Positions 17,006-26,811 of a stretch of DNA of 33,406 bases are shown piece after piece (positions within the stretch are counted from its first letter, which is position 1; every line of letters begins with the position of its first letter). The translations under genes and the position numbers were made by a program. This DNA is from Bacillota bacterium (GTDB lineage Bacteria > Bacillota > Limnochordia > Darwinibacteriales > Darwinibacteriaceae), in NCBI GenBank assembly GCA_012518645.1, contig JAAYRS010000179.1:1-33406 (forward strand), in the 5' to 3' direction. The notes under the pieces were generated by a model. It was not told the DNA's origin. It searched no databases and saw nothing but the letters and a program-made list of their open reading frames with translations.

Positions 17006-18229
17006 ATGCGAAAAATCATCAGTCTTATTGTTCTGTTTTTTGTTCTGGGCAGCTCGGCGGTTTGGGCCGCGGATTTTGATTTTGATCATCTTTTCCAGGA
17101 TGATTTGATTACAGAGGTGGATCTGGAATCCGGCCCGGAAAAACCCGAAGAGGCACTTTTAGTCAGTGATCGTCTGGAGGCGGGGGGCCGTTACGATTTT
17201 TCCCTGCAGGCCTCCCGTTTGTATCCTCAAGGAGGGGAATCCAAAGATAGTTTCCGTACAAGGCTTGGGGGCCAAATATTTTTAGATGCCAGGCCTGATC
17301 CTAATTTTCGTGTTTTTGGCAAGATGGGTTTGGATCTTGATTTAAATAAGCAGGGAGAAGAGGCGGGTTCAGCGTGGAAGTCCAACCTGCTGGAGCTTTT
17401 TTCCGATTTCAATTACGAAAACAAGGTTTTTTTCCGAGCAGGGAAACAAAATGCGAAATGGGGGGTAGGTTATTTTTTCAGCCCGGCGGATTTAATCAGC
17501 ATCGGGCGGATTGATCCCTTAGATCCTGAAGCGGAGCGGGAAGGTCCCTTGGCCTTGAAAATACATTACCCGCAGGGAAGCAATAACTATTACACTTACT
17601 TGTTATTGGACAAGGCTCGAAAAGCAGAAGAAATTGCGGTTGCCCCAAAACTAGAATATGTTTTGGGACGGGCCGAACTGGGCCTGGGGGGTTTTTATCA
17701 AAAAGATAAGGCGCCCCGGATGATGCTAACCCTTTCTACTTCCCTGGGTGAATCCGCTTTATTTGCGGAAGCGGTGGTCAGTAAAGGTTCAGATAAACAC
17801 TTTTTTGAAAACGGCCTTCCGGTAAAAAAAGACGGCTATTTTTTCCACGCCACCATTGGGGCTACCTTTAAGTTTGAAGATCCGGCGGGCTTTTTCGACT
17901 TTTCCGGGGCTGCCCAATATTACTATGATGGGGAAGGCACCGGTTTTGGGAGCCAGATCTTTAGGCCGGAGGATAAGCACAACTTGGCGGCAGCTTTATC
18001 CTGGAACAAAATTTTGAAGAGCAAATTTTCCGCTTCCGCCCTTTGGCTTACTAATCTTTCCGATCGCTCCGGCTTAGTCAGTACAACCTTTACCCTGCCT
18101 TCTCTGGGCTCCATTGCTCCCAGTGTGGGCTTTAGCCTAAACCACGGGGGCCCGGAGACGGAATTCGGCCTCGGCGGGCGCCACAAAACAGTTTTTGTTG
18201 CTGTGACTTTAGGCAGCGGTTCCTTTTAG
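17006..18229 (+). CDS. Predicted outer-membrane beta-barrel protein
   Basis: 407 aa. Signal peptide (about 1-21, ending VWAA), an acidic segment, then from about 50 to the end alternating hydrophobic/polar strands (YDFSLQASRLYP, FRVFGKMGLDLDL, AELGLGGFYQ, KFSASALWLTNLS) with no hydrophobic helix. The C-terminal residue is Phe in a typical last strand (VFVAVTLGSGSF), the sorting signal recognised by BamA in outer-membrane proteins. At about 146-163 GKQNAKWGVGYFFSPADL followed by DPLDPEAEREG resembles the inward-folded segment of DUF1302-like porins. No SLH domain is present, unlike OmpM porins of Negativicutes. It is the last gene of the ABC/LolA-like operon (11-base gap) and likely its client or partner. 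The barrel call rests on pattern only. Confidence 0.72.
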   Translation: MRKIISLIVLFFVLGSSAVWAADFDFDHLFQDDLITEVDLESGPEKPEEALLVSDRLEAGGRYDFSLQASRLYPQGGESKDSFRTRLGGQIFLDARPDPNFRVFGKMGLDLDLNKQGEEAGSAWKSNLLELFSDFNYENKVFFRAGKQNAKWGVGYFFSPADLISIGRIDPLDPEAEREGPLALKIHYPQGSNNYYTYLLLDKARKAEEIAVAPKLEYVLGRAELGLGGFYQKDKAPRMMLTLSTSLGESALFAEAVVSKGSDKHFFENGLPVKKDGYFFHATIGATFKFEDPAGFFDFSGAAQYYYDGEGTGFGSQIFRPEDKHNLAAALSWNKILKSKFSASALWLTNLSDRSGLVSTTFTLPSLGSIAPSVGFSLNHGGPETEFGLGGRHKTVFVAVTLGSGSF

Positions 18230-18263
18230 AAACAACCTCCGGATTTATCCGGGGGTTGTTTTA
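18230..18263 (+). terminator. Terminator of the Lol-like operon
   Basis: A long stem (AAACAACC at 18230-18237 with GGTTGTTT at 18254-18261, and inner CCGGAT/ATCCGG) ends in a T run, directly after the barrel gene's stop. Confidence 0.93.
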
Positions 18264-18460
18264 ACCGGGACGCAGATCCACATTGATCTCAAAAGCGCCG
18301 ATTTGACTCTGAAGAGGGACAACAACAACTTTGTCCGTGCTGGGGGCGGGGCCGGATTTGGATAGGCGGGGGCATTGCCGCTGATGATATTGGCCACTTT
18401 GACCCCGCTAATTACATTGGCATCCTGAATGGGGACTAATTCTCGGGTTTGAGATTGAGC
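18261..18460 (-). pseudogene. Frameshifted remnant of an unrecognised gene
   Basis: On the minus strand one frame reads RELVPIQDANVISGVKVA and then NAPAYPNPAP, after which a different frame continues as STDKVVVVPLQSQIGAFEIN, VDLRPG and a stop at 18261-18263. The two halves join naturally if one base is restored near 18345. There is no start codon or ribosome binding site. The parent family is not recognised. It lies directly downstream of the dead hemerythrin and is part of the same decaying zone. Confidence 0.5.
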
Positions 18461-18493
18461 ATAATCCGAAAAACATAAAAAGGATTTATATAT

Positions 18494-18896
18494 TCAATTC
18501 TCATCGCTTTTCCCCCCGGCAAGTATAAATTCCCCTATCTTCTGATCCTCCCGCCCTACGTGCATAATCAGCCGGGTCATAACTTTAGCTGCGAACTCCC
18601 GGACTTTTTCTTCATCAAAACTCTTTTTTTCCACCCTTTGGGCAAATTCGTCAATTTCGGCCTTAAAATCGGCGCGGATTTCGCCATGTTTTTCCGGACC
18701 CGGAGAACTATTTCCTTTTGCTAGGCTCTTAATGGGCAAAGTGGATGATTACGCAATGCTGCATAAACTCTAAGGCGTACTTAACTTTCGCTAGCCGTTC
18801 TTTCCAATCTCCTTTGCCTTAAATCACCGCAATGAAGCTGGAAACCCGCTTGAAGAATTCCCGATGCTGGTTGCCGATTTAATCCGAAGCGACCCT
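18494..18896 (-). pseudogene. Decayed bacteriohemerythrin-like gene
   Basis: The N-terminal half reads IGNQHREFFKRVSSF, then KGDWKERLAKVKYALEFMQH and CVIIHFAH, matching the hemerythrin pattern QHxELF ... HFxxEE. It has in-frame TAA codons before IGNQH, after SSFIAVI and after HFAH. The C-terminal half continues in another frame (18494 to about 18710) as PGPEKHGEIRADFKAEIDEF ... LIMHVGREDQKIGEF, matching the last helix with its His and Asp ligands. The expected HxxxH pair is HGEIR, so one iron ligand is also lost. Three stops, one frameshift and one lost ligand indicate a dead gene. A functional copy would be a di-iron oxygen-binding protein. The 140 bases upstream (18897-19040) hold nothing I can assign. 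Confidence 0.75.
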
Positions 18897-19040
18897 ATAG
18901 TGTTCTTTTCACATCATTTTCTGCCTGCACTTCTTTCTCCGGTTCCAATTCGCTTTGGAAACTTGCTTTTCGCAGTGAAAAGAAGGTTAGGGCCGTCCTT
19001 GACTTCCGGTTCCAGTCTTCGCTATTATGAAAGGGCGGGG

Positions 19041-19805
19041 TTAAAGGCGGCGGAGAATGGCAACAGGCCTGATGATCTCCCTTTTTGTCTCTTGGAGCGG
19101 CTGACTCCAGTCCCAATCGTTCCACCAGCCCAAAAGTTCGAAACGGTTCAGCTTAGTCGCCGCTAACACAAATTCCTGGGGAAAGATAGCCCGGCGCAGG
19201 CCGCTGTGCTGCAGATGTTTTTTGCAGTCTCCGTCTTGGACTAAAAACGAGATCTTTTCCTGGTAAAGCTGGCGGGCGGCGTTGTAAAGCCTGGTGGAAT
19301 AGTGGGTTGTAACGCTGATTTTGCCCCGCCTCATCACCCAGCTGTCCTGGGTGTAGTCTAAGGGTTCAAAATCAATGCACCAATCCAGAAAGTAAAGGCC
19401 GCCCGGCTTTAAGGCCCGGGCTGCACTGCGGAAATGGCTTAAAAGTTGTTCAGTGTCCTCCACATAAAGAGAACCCATCAGGATATAGATAAAATCCCGG
19501 GGCTTTTCTAACTTAAAATGCACTAAATCGGCCAGGTAAAAATGGGCATCATAATCTAAAGCCCGGGCCTTTTGGGCGGCGAACTCCAGCATGGTTGGGC
19601 TAAGATCAAGCCCGCTGTACTGATAACCTCTTTTTCCCAATTGGGGCAGGTGGGGGCTGTTGCCGCAGGCAATCTCCAAAACCCTGCGGACTTTGATTAA
19701 AGAAAACTTTTCCAGGGCCTCTTCCATAAAGTCCGCTTCCGTTTCCAAGTCGCGGTAGGAATAGGCAATCTCGTAATAATGGGGATAAGAATAGATATTA
19801 TCCAC
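19041..19805 (-). CDS. Class I SAM-dependent methyltransferase
   Basis: 254 aa from GTG 19805, chosen because AAGGA lies seven bases upstream and the product then begins MDNIYSYPHYYEIAYSYRD, a common start for this family; longer versions would overlap msrA on the other strand. The Rossmann fold is visible: motif I VLEIACGNSPHLPQLG (about 37-52), motif II GLDLSPTMLEFA, a third strand HFYLADLVHF and motif IV region PRDFIYILMGSLYVED. GGLYFLDWCIDF follows motif VI. The substrate is unknown. It is divergent from msrA with 40 bases between starts, so any msrA promoter lies largely inside this gene. Confidence 0.88.
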   Translation of the reverse strand: MDNIYSYPHYYEIAYSYRDLETEADFMEEALEKFSLIKVRRVLEIACGNSPHLPQLGKRGYQYSGLDLSPTMLEFAAQKARALDYDAHFYLADLVHFKLEKPRDFIYILMGSLYVEDTEQLLSHFRSAARALKPGGLYFLDWCIDFEPLDYTQDSWVMRRGKISVTTHYSTRLYNAARQLYQEKISFLVQDGDCKKHLQHSGLRRAIFPQEFVLAATKLNRFELLGWWNDWDWSQPLQETKREIIRPVAILRRL

Positions 19806-19845
19806 ACAATCATCCTTTTCAAAAATGGTTTTAGGAGGAATAGGC

Positions 19846-20376
19846 ATGGCAGAAGAAACTGCGATTTTAGGTGGCGGCTGTTTTTGGTGTTTAGAGGCAA
19901 TTTTTGGCGATCTAAAAGGCGTCCGCAAGGTTAACCCCGGATACGCCGGGGGTCTGATCCCCAATCCCACCTATCAACAGGTTTCTCGGGGGGATACAGG
20001 GCATGCGGAAGTGGTCCAGGTTGTCTTTAACCCGGAAACTATCAGCTTCCGGGAACTTTTGGAAATATTTTTCAGCGTTCACGATCCCACAACCTTAAAT
20101 AGGCAGGGCAATGATGTGGGCTCCCAATACCGCTCTGTTATCTTCTATCAAAACGAGGTGCAAAAGGACCAAGCAGAGGAAGTGACGGAGGAAGCGGCCC
20201 TTTTGTGGCCGGATCCCTTAGTTACGGAACTGGAGCCCTTAAAGGACTTTTATCCGGCGGAGCCTTACCACCGCAATTACTTCCATCTGAATAAAGAGCA
20301 AAATTACTGCCGCTTTGTAATTGCCCCCAAACTGGCGGCCTTCCGCGGTAAATTTGCTTCTAAATTACGTTCTTGA
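19846..20376 (+). CDS. msrA: Peptide-methionine (S)-S-oxide reductase MsrA
   Basis: 176 aa, the usual size. The catalytic motif GGCFWCLEAIF is at residues 10-20 with Cys12 as the nucleophile and Cys15 close by. It repairs methionine sulfoxide after oxidative damage. The start at 19846 follows AGGAGG with seven bases of spacing; an upstream in-frame ATG at 19825 precedes that site and is less likely. The downstream landmarks GYAGG, GDTGHAEVVQV, FFSVHDPTTLNRQGNDVGSQ and YHRNYF are intact. Its last 12 bases overlap the convergent lysA. The stop is TGA. Confidence 0.97.
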   Translation: MAEETAILGGGCFWCLEAIFGDLKGVRKVNPGYAGGLIPNPTYQQVSRGDTGHAEVVQVVFNPETISFRELLEIFFSVHDPTTLNRQGNDVGSQYRSVIFYQNEVQKDQAEEVTEEAALLWPDPLVTELEPLKDFYPAEPYHRNYFHLNKEQNYCRFVIAPKLAAFRGKFASKLRS

Positions 20377-21621
20377 GCGGAGGGGGAGATCTAAAGTGGC
20401 GAAATAATCTTGGGGGGTCTCCGCCCGCCTGATTAATTCAGTGCTTCCGTCTTCTTTTAATAAGACTTCAGCGGAACGCAGTTTTCCGTTGTAATTATAG
20501 CCCATGGAAAAGCCGTGGGCGCCTGTATCATGGATCACGATTAAATCACCGATTTCAATGGGGGGCAGGCGGCGATCAATGGCAAACTTATCATTGTTTT
20601 CGCAGAGCCCGCCGGTGATATCATATTGGCGGGTCAGGGGTTGATCCTCTTTACCCACAACTGTAATATGGTGGTAAGCGCCGTACATGGCGGGGCGGAG
20701 CAAGTTGGCGGCACAAGCGTCTAAGCCGATGTAATCTTTATAGATCTCCTTTTTCCTAATGGCCGTGGCCACTAAATGGCCGTAAGGGGCCAGCATATAG
20801 CGGCCTAGTTCTGTGACGACAGCAGCCTGTCCCAGGCCGGCGGGCACTAAAACCTCAGTAAAGGCCTTCTTTACCGCAGCTCCCACAGCCATAATGTCAA
20901 CTGCTTGATCATCGGGGCGGTAAGGGACGCCGATCCCTCCGGAAAGGTTGATAAATGTGAATCGGGCCTTTGTCTCTTTCTGGAGTTCTACTGCAGTTTC
21001 AAAGAGCATTTTTGCTAATACGGGATAATAATCGTCGGTAATAGCGTTGCTGGTTAAAAAAGCATGAAGGCCAAATTGCTGTACTCCTAAATCCAGCAGT
21101 TTTTGCACCGCCTCTGTTAACTGCGGCCTAGTTAGGCCGTATTTTGCTTCTCCGGGCACATCCATAATCTCGTTACTGATAGAAAAGCTGCCCCCGGGAT
21201 TGTAACGCAGGCAGATCTTTTTAGGGATCCGGGGCAGATGTTGAAAATAATCTAGATCTGTAAGATCGTCCAGGTTAATAATGGCGCCCAGATCGTAGGC
21301 TAAAAGAAAATCTTCCAAGGGGGTCATATTGGCAGAAAACATGATTTCATCCCCTTTAAACCCAACGGCTTCCGCCAGCATTAATTCTGTTAAAGTAGAA
21401 CAGTCGACCCCGCAGCCTTCTTCCTGCAGGATTTTTAAAATTGCGGGGTTGGGAGTGGCCTTAACGGCGAAATATTCTTTAAAATTGGGGTTCCAGGCAA
21501 AGGCTTTCTTCAGCCTGCGGGCATTGGCCCGGATCCCCGCCTCATCATAAAGGTGGAAAGGGGTTGGATATTCTGCTGCGATTTGGCGCAGTTTTTCTGC
21601 ATCGACAAAAGGTCTTTTCAT
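20365..21621 (-). CDS. lysA: Diaminopimelate decarboxylase family protein (LysA-like)
   Basis: 418 aa fold-type III PLP enzyme. Lys54 in EYFAVKATPNP is the PLP Schiff-base lysine; HAFLTSN, INLSGGIGVPYRP (phosphate-binding Gly-rich loop), and the C-terminal GGLCENNDKFAIDRRLP and HDTGAHGFSMGYNYNGKLR match diaminopimelate decarboxylases, which make lysine from meso-DAP. GLCENNDKFA in place of GPxCESGDxxA places it in a divergent branch common in anaerobes, so another D-amino-acid-related substrate cannot be excluded. ATG with GGGAGG upstream. It is transcribed alone, downstream of the deoD terminator, and overlaps msrA convergently by 12 bases. Confidence 0.88.
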   Translation of the reverse strand: MKRPFVDAEKLRQIAAEYPTPFHLYDEAGIRANARRLKKAFAWNPNFKEYFAVKATPNPAILKILQEEGCGVDCSTLTELMLAEAVGFKGDEIMFSANMTPLEDFLLAYDLGAIINLDDLTDLDYFQHLPRIPKKICLRYNPGGSFSISNEIMDVPGEAKYGLTRPQLTEAVQKLLDLGVQQFGLHAFLTSNAITDDYYPVLAKMLFETAVELQKETKARFTFINLSGGIGVPYRPDDQAVDIMAVGAAVKKAFTEVLVPAGLGQAAVVTELGRYMLAPYGHLVATAIRKKEIYKDYIGLDACAANLLRPAMYGAYHHITVVGKEDQPLTRQYDITGGLCENNDKFAIDRRLPPIEIGDLIVIHDTGAHGFSMGYNYNGKLRSAEVLLKEDGSTELIRRAETPQDYFATLDLPLRSRT

Positions 21622-21731
21622 TGAGAAGCCTCCCAGAATAAGAATTATCCGCCTGGAGCGGCGGAAAAACAGCTTTAAATATTATTTTAGACAAACTTAA
21701 GGGGATATGCAAGCTAAAAGCCTGTTAAGAA

Positions 21732-21764
21732 GGGGGGAGATGCGCCGGGGGGGCATCTCCCCCC
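21732..21764 (-). terminator. Terminator after deoD
   Basis: A perfect 12-bp stem (21732-21743 with 21753-21764) sits between the deoD stop and lysA. The minus-strand tail is CTTCTTAAC, so the T run is short, but the stem is very stable. Confidence 0.75.
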
Positions 21765-21769
21765 GTGTT

Positions 21770-22477
21770 TTAAAGATTTATTGCTAACTCCAAGGCAATT
21801 TCCATCATGGCGGTGAATCCCACTTCCCGTTCTTTGGGCGGGAGTTCTTTTCCGCTGTGGATTTCATCAGAGATAGTCAGCATGCAAAGAGCCTGCTTTT
21901 GAGCGCTGGCTGCATTCATGTACAATGCTGCGGCTTCCATCTCCACGGCTAGGACTCCCATTTTCTCCCAAGAGGTGGGGGGGCCTAATTCGTTGTAGAA
22001 TAAATCCGCGGAAAGGACATTGCCTACAAAATAGTGGCGGCCTTTCTCCTTGGCAATCTGCACTGCTTGTTCTAAAAGGTGGTAACTGGCGATGGGAGCA
22101 TAAGTCCCCGGCAGTTCATATTGATGGGCGTAATTAGAATCGGTGCAGGCACCCATCCCGAAGACCAAATCCCTAATCTTAACATCCCGGCGGATAGCAC
22201 CGGCTGAACCGATCCGGATAATGTTATCTACTTGGTACATGTGGTAAAGCTCGTAGCTGTAAATGCCGATGGAAGGCATGCCCATACCGTGGCCTTGCAC
22301 GGAAACCGGCTTGCCTTTGTATAAACCGGTGAAGCCCAGCATACCCCTTATTTCGTTATAACATTCCGCATCTTCTAAGTAAGTTTCTGCCACAAATTTG
22401 GCCCGCAGGGGATCGCCCGGCATTAGCACTGTTTTGGCAATCTGGCCGGGCTTAGCGGCATTATGTGCTGTGGTCAT
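21770..22477 (-). CDS. deoD: Purine-nucleoside phosphorylase, DeoD type
   Basis: 235 aa, standard for the hexameric bacterial enzyme that splits purine nucleosides with phosphate to base and ribose-1-phosphate. Visible are His5 near the N-terminus (TTAHNAAKPG), the phosphate-binding MPGDPLRAKFVAE, GHGMGMPSIGIYSYEL, RIGSAGAI and the purine-site VEMEAAALYM with the ISDEI loop (catalytic Asp). ATG is preceded by GAGGAGGG. It is a single gene with its own terminator, in a salvage role. Confidence 0.97.
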   Translation of the reverse strand: MTTAHNAAKPGQIAKTVLMPGDPLRAKFVAETYLEDAECYNEIRGMLGFTGLYKGKPVSVQGHGMGMPSIGIYSYELYHMYQVDNIIRIGSAGAIRRDVKIRDLVFGMGACTDSNYAHQYELPGTYAPIASYHLLEQAVQIAKEKGRHYFVGNVLSADLFYNELGPPTSWEKMGVLAVEMEAAALYMNAASAQKQALCMLTISDEIHSGKELPPKEREVGFTAMMEIALELAINL

Positions 22478-22606
22478 AGTTTCCCTCCTCTTTTAGTTTA
22501 TCCCTTGCTTAATTGGACAAAGGGCAATCATTCCCTTCTTTCTTGGAAACAAGAAGCTTGTTTGCGCATATTCTAGAATTGTTAAAGGAAAAGAGGTGCT
22601 AAACTT

Positions 22607-23038
22607 ATGCTTCCTTACAGTGTCGCTATTTTACCTTCTGTGGAAGGCGGTTTTGTTTTAAAGGATCCGGAATACAGCGAAGAAGGGCTTCAAGATCTTC
22701 AATTACTGGCTCAGCTGGTCTTTGCCGAAGCCAGGGGTGAACCTTGGCAGGGCCAAATTGCTGTGGCCGCGGTTGTCCTGAACCGTCTTTGCCATCCTGA
22801 CTTTCCTAAAAGCATCCGGGAAATAATTTTCCAACCGGGTCAATTTGAGGTGGTTGCCAGGGGTCTTTTGGAGCAGGTTCCCAATAACTTGGCTTACGAA
22901 GCAGCCCTAGAAGCCTTAGAAGGCAGTGATCCCACCGGGGGATCCTTGTTTTTTTGGAACCCGGCTGAAACTCCTTCGGCCAGCTGGGTCTGGAGCAGGG
23001 CTGTCCGAACTGTAATCGGCAATCATGTTTTTGCTTAA
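22607..23038 (+). CDS. SleB/CwlJ-type cell wall (spore cortex) hydrolase
   Basis: 143 aa Hydrolase_2 domain nearly alone: LLAQLVFAEARGEPWQGQIAV with catalytic Glu41, then AVVLNRL, FPKSIREIIFQPGQFE and the C-terminal GNHVFA. These lytic enzymes open cortex peptidoglycan during germination. There is no signal peptide and no peptidoglycan-binding domain, so it is closer to CwlJ, which is made in the mother cell, than to SleB. ATG is preceded by AAGAGGTG. It is divergent from deoD and convergent with the PFOR genes. It supports a spore-forming host, although such domains also occur in non-sporulators. Confidence 0.9.
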   Translation: MLPYSVAILPSVEGGFVLKDPEYSEEGLQDLQLLAQLVFAEARGEPWQGQIAVAAVVLNRLCHPDFPKSIREIIFQPGQFEVVARGLLEQVPNNLAYEAALEALEGSDPTGGSLFFWNPAETPSASWVWSRAVRTVIGNHVFA

Positions 23039-23051
23039 TCCGTTTTAAAAA

Positions 23052-23075
23052 ATCCGCCCCCGGAAGGGGGCGGAT
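23052..23075 (-). terminator. Terminator of the pyruvate:ferredoxin oxidoreductase operon
   Basis: Perfect 10-bp GC-rich stem (23052-23061 with 23066-23075) with a GGAA-type loop; on the minus strand it is followed by TTTTTT, 15 bases after the stop. Confidence 0.92.
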
Positions 23076-23089
23076 CATATTCCGTGTTT

Positions 23090-25054
23090 CTAACCTTCTG
23101 CCAAGCGCTTGTAAGTTTCGTAACGGCGCCGCACGTCTGCTTCTGCCTGTTTAAACAAGTCATCTGCAACTTCGGGGAACTGCCGCTTCAAACGAGCGTA
23201 GCGGACCTGGTTGGTGAGGTAATCCCGGAACTTCTCGTAATCCGGTTCTTTCGAATCCAGGATAAAGGGGTTTTTACCCTCTTTTTCCCGTCTGGGATCG
23301 AAGCGGTAGAGGTTCCAGTAGCCGCATTCCACAGCCCGTTTGCTTTCGAACATGCTCTGGCTCATATCGATACCGTGCTCAATACAAGGCGAGTAAGCAA
23401 TAATGATGGACGGGCCGTCATAACTTTCCGCTTCAATCATGGCCCGTATAAGCTGGTTGTAGTTGGCTCCCATAGCCACGGAAGCGACATAAACATACCC
23501 GTAGGAGAGGCTCATTAAGCCCAAATCCTTCTTGCGGGTGCGCTTTCCGGCGGTAGCAAATTTGGCCACTGCTGCCGTGGGGGTTGCCTTCGAAGCCTGT
23601 CCGCCTGTGTTGGAATAGACTTCAGTGTCCAGCACCAGCACGTTCACATCGGCTCCGGAAGCCAGGACATGATCTAAGCCTCCGTAACCAATATCATAGG
23701 CCCAGCCGTCTCCGCCGATAATCCAAATCGATTTCTTAATAAAGACATCCGCGTTGTGGAGCAGGGTTTCCAGGACATCTTTCAGATCGCCGGAAGCCCT
23801 TTCGATTGCCTCCGGAAGGAGTTTCTCGATTTTGGCCGCTGTCTCCGAAGCGATTTTGGAATCGCCGCTGTTTTCCATCCAAACCTTAAGGTTCTCTTTC
23901 AGCTCGGCAGGAAGATCCTCTGCCAAAAGGGGTTCCAGCATCTCCCTGATTTGGGTGCGCCGGGCTTCTTGGGCTAGGTTCATCCCAAAGCCGTACTCGG
24001 CGTTGTCCTCAAAGAGGGAGTTAGCCCAGGAAGGCCCATGCCCTAATTCATTAAAGGTGTAAGGGCAGGTGGGGGCGCTTCCCCCGAAGATGGAAGAGCA
24101 GCCGGTGGCGTTGGCCACAAGCATCCGATCTCCGAAGAGCTGAGTTGCCAGTTTAATATAAGGGGTTTCGCCGCAGCCGGCACAAGCACCGGAAAACTCA
24201 AACAAAGGCTGCCTGAATTGGCTTCCCTTTAAGGTGTGTGCAGGAATATGCTTGGCCCGATCGGGCAGGTTAAGAGCAAAGTCCCAATTGACGCTCTGAG
24301 TGTCCGCATGATTGGCCAGGGGCTCCATAACTAAAGCCTTTGTCCTCGAAGGGCAGACCTGGACGCAGACGCCGCAGCCGGTGCAATCCAAGGGCGAAAC
24401 TTGAATCCGGTACTGAAGGCCTTCCATATCCCTGCCGATTGATTTCAGAGTGGGGAAGTCCGCCGGTGCATCCTCTAAATCCTCAGCAGTGGCTAAAAAG
24501 GGCCTGATTGCTGCGTGAGGGCAGACATAAGCGCACTGGTTGCACTGGATGCAGTTTTCGGGGATCCATTTGGGGACATCAATAGCAATTCCCCGTTTCT
24601 CATATTTCGTTGTTCCGGTGGGCATAATGCCGTCAGGGCTGAAGGAGCTGACCGGTAAGGAGTCGCCCTTTAAAGCCTGGACAGGCCGCACTACATTTTC
24701 CACAAAGGGTGTTGCTTCTTCAGCTGCGGCTGCTGCTTCCGTACTATGGGCCCAGCTTTCAGGGTAATCTACCTTCTCTAAGTGGGATGCAGCGCTGTCC
24801 ACAGCGGCATAGTTCATATTTACAATTTTTTCGCCCTTATCGCCGTAAGATTCTAGAATGGCTTCTTTAATAAATTTAAAGGCATCTTCCGCCGGGATTA
24901 CATCCGCAATTTGGAAGAAGGCGGCTTGTAAAATGGTATTAATGCGCCTGCCCAGTCCAATTTCAGCGGCAATTTTAACTGCGTCGATGTTGTAAAATTG
25001 AAGTTTCTTGGAGGCAATGTCCTTCTTCAAGGCCGCGGGAAGCTCAGTTTCCAT
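23090..25054 (-). CDS. nifJ: Pyruvate:ferredoxin oxidoreductase, C-terminal part (654 aa)
   Basis: Together with the gene just upstream this makes one fused-type PFOR, which oxidises pyruvate to acetyl-CoA, CO2 and reduced ferredoxin. This part holds the two-[4Fe-4S] ferredoxin domain (CIQCNQCAYVCPHA and CTGCGVCVQVCPSRTKA), further cluster cysteines (GACAGCGETPY) and the TPP-binding domain (GGDGWAYDIGYGGLDHVLAS, then DTEVYSNTGGQ). It is in the same frame as the upstream part, separated only by a TGA and four sense codons. If translated separately it would start at ATG 25054, only two bases after GGAGG, which is poor spacing. Full length with read-through would be 1172 aa, normal for the family. 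See the TGA entry. Confidence 0.93.
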   Translation of the reverse strand: METELPAALKKDIASKKLQFYNIDAVKIAAEIGLGRRINTILQAAFFQIADVIPAEDAFKFIKEAILESYGDKGEKIVNMNYAAVDSAASHLEKVDYPESWAHSTEAAAAAEEATPFVENVVRPVQALKGDSLPVSSFSPDGIMPTGTTKYEKRGIAIDVPKWIPENCIQCNQCAYVCPHAAIRPFLATAEDLEDAPADFPTLKSIGRDMEGLQYRIQVSPLDCTGCGVCVQVCPSRTKALVMEPLANHADTQSVNWDFALNLPDRAKHIPAHTLKGSQFRQPLFEFSGACAGCGETPYIKLATQLFGDRMLVANATGCSSIFGGSAPTCPYTFNELGHGPSWANSLFEDNAEYGFGMNLAQEARRTQIREMLEPLLAEDLPAELKENLKVWMENSGDSKIASETAAKIEKLLPEAIERASGDLKDVLETLLHNADVFIKKSIWIIGGDGWAYDIGYGGLDHVLASGADVNVLVLDTEVYSNTGGQASKATPTAAVAKFATAGKRTRKKDLGLMSLSYGYVYVASVAMGANYNQLIRAMIEAESYDGPSIIIAYSPCIEHGIDMSQSMFESKRAVECGYWNLYRFDPRREKEGKNPFILDSKEPDYEKFRDYLTNQVRYARLKRQFPEVADDLFKQAEADVRRRYETYKRLAEG

Positions 25055-25066
25055 TTCCTCCAGGCT

Positions 25067-26780
<1,714 letters not shown>

Positions 26781-26811
26781 CTTGAAAAGGGGGGAGTTTG
26801 CAAAAAGTTTG

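Noticed and set aside
18864-19166. Plus-strand frame of 100 codons opposite the relic and methyltransferase
   Set aside because: It has no ribosome binding site and is largely antisense to the methyltransferase and hemerythrin remnant.
19806-19970. Longer methyltransferase start overlapping msrA
   Set aside because: It would overlap the msrA ribosome binding site and the first 125 bases of msrA on the opposite strand, and the extra residues do not fit the family.
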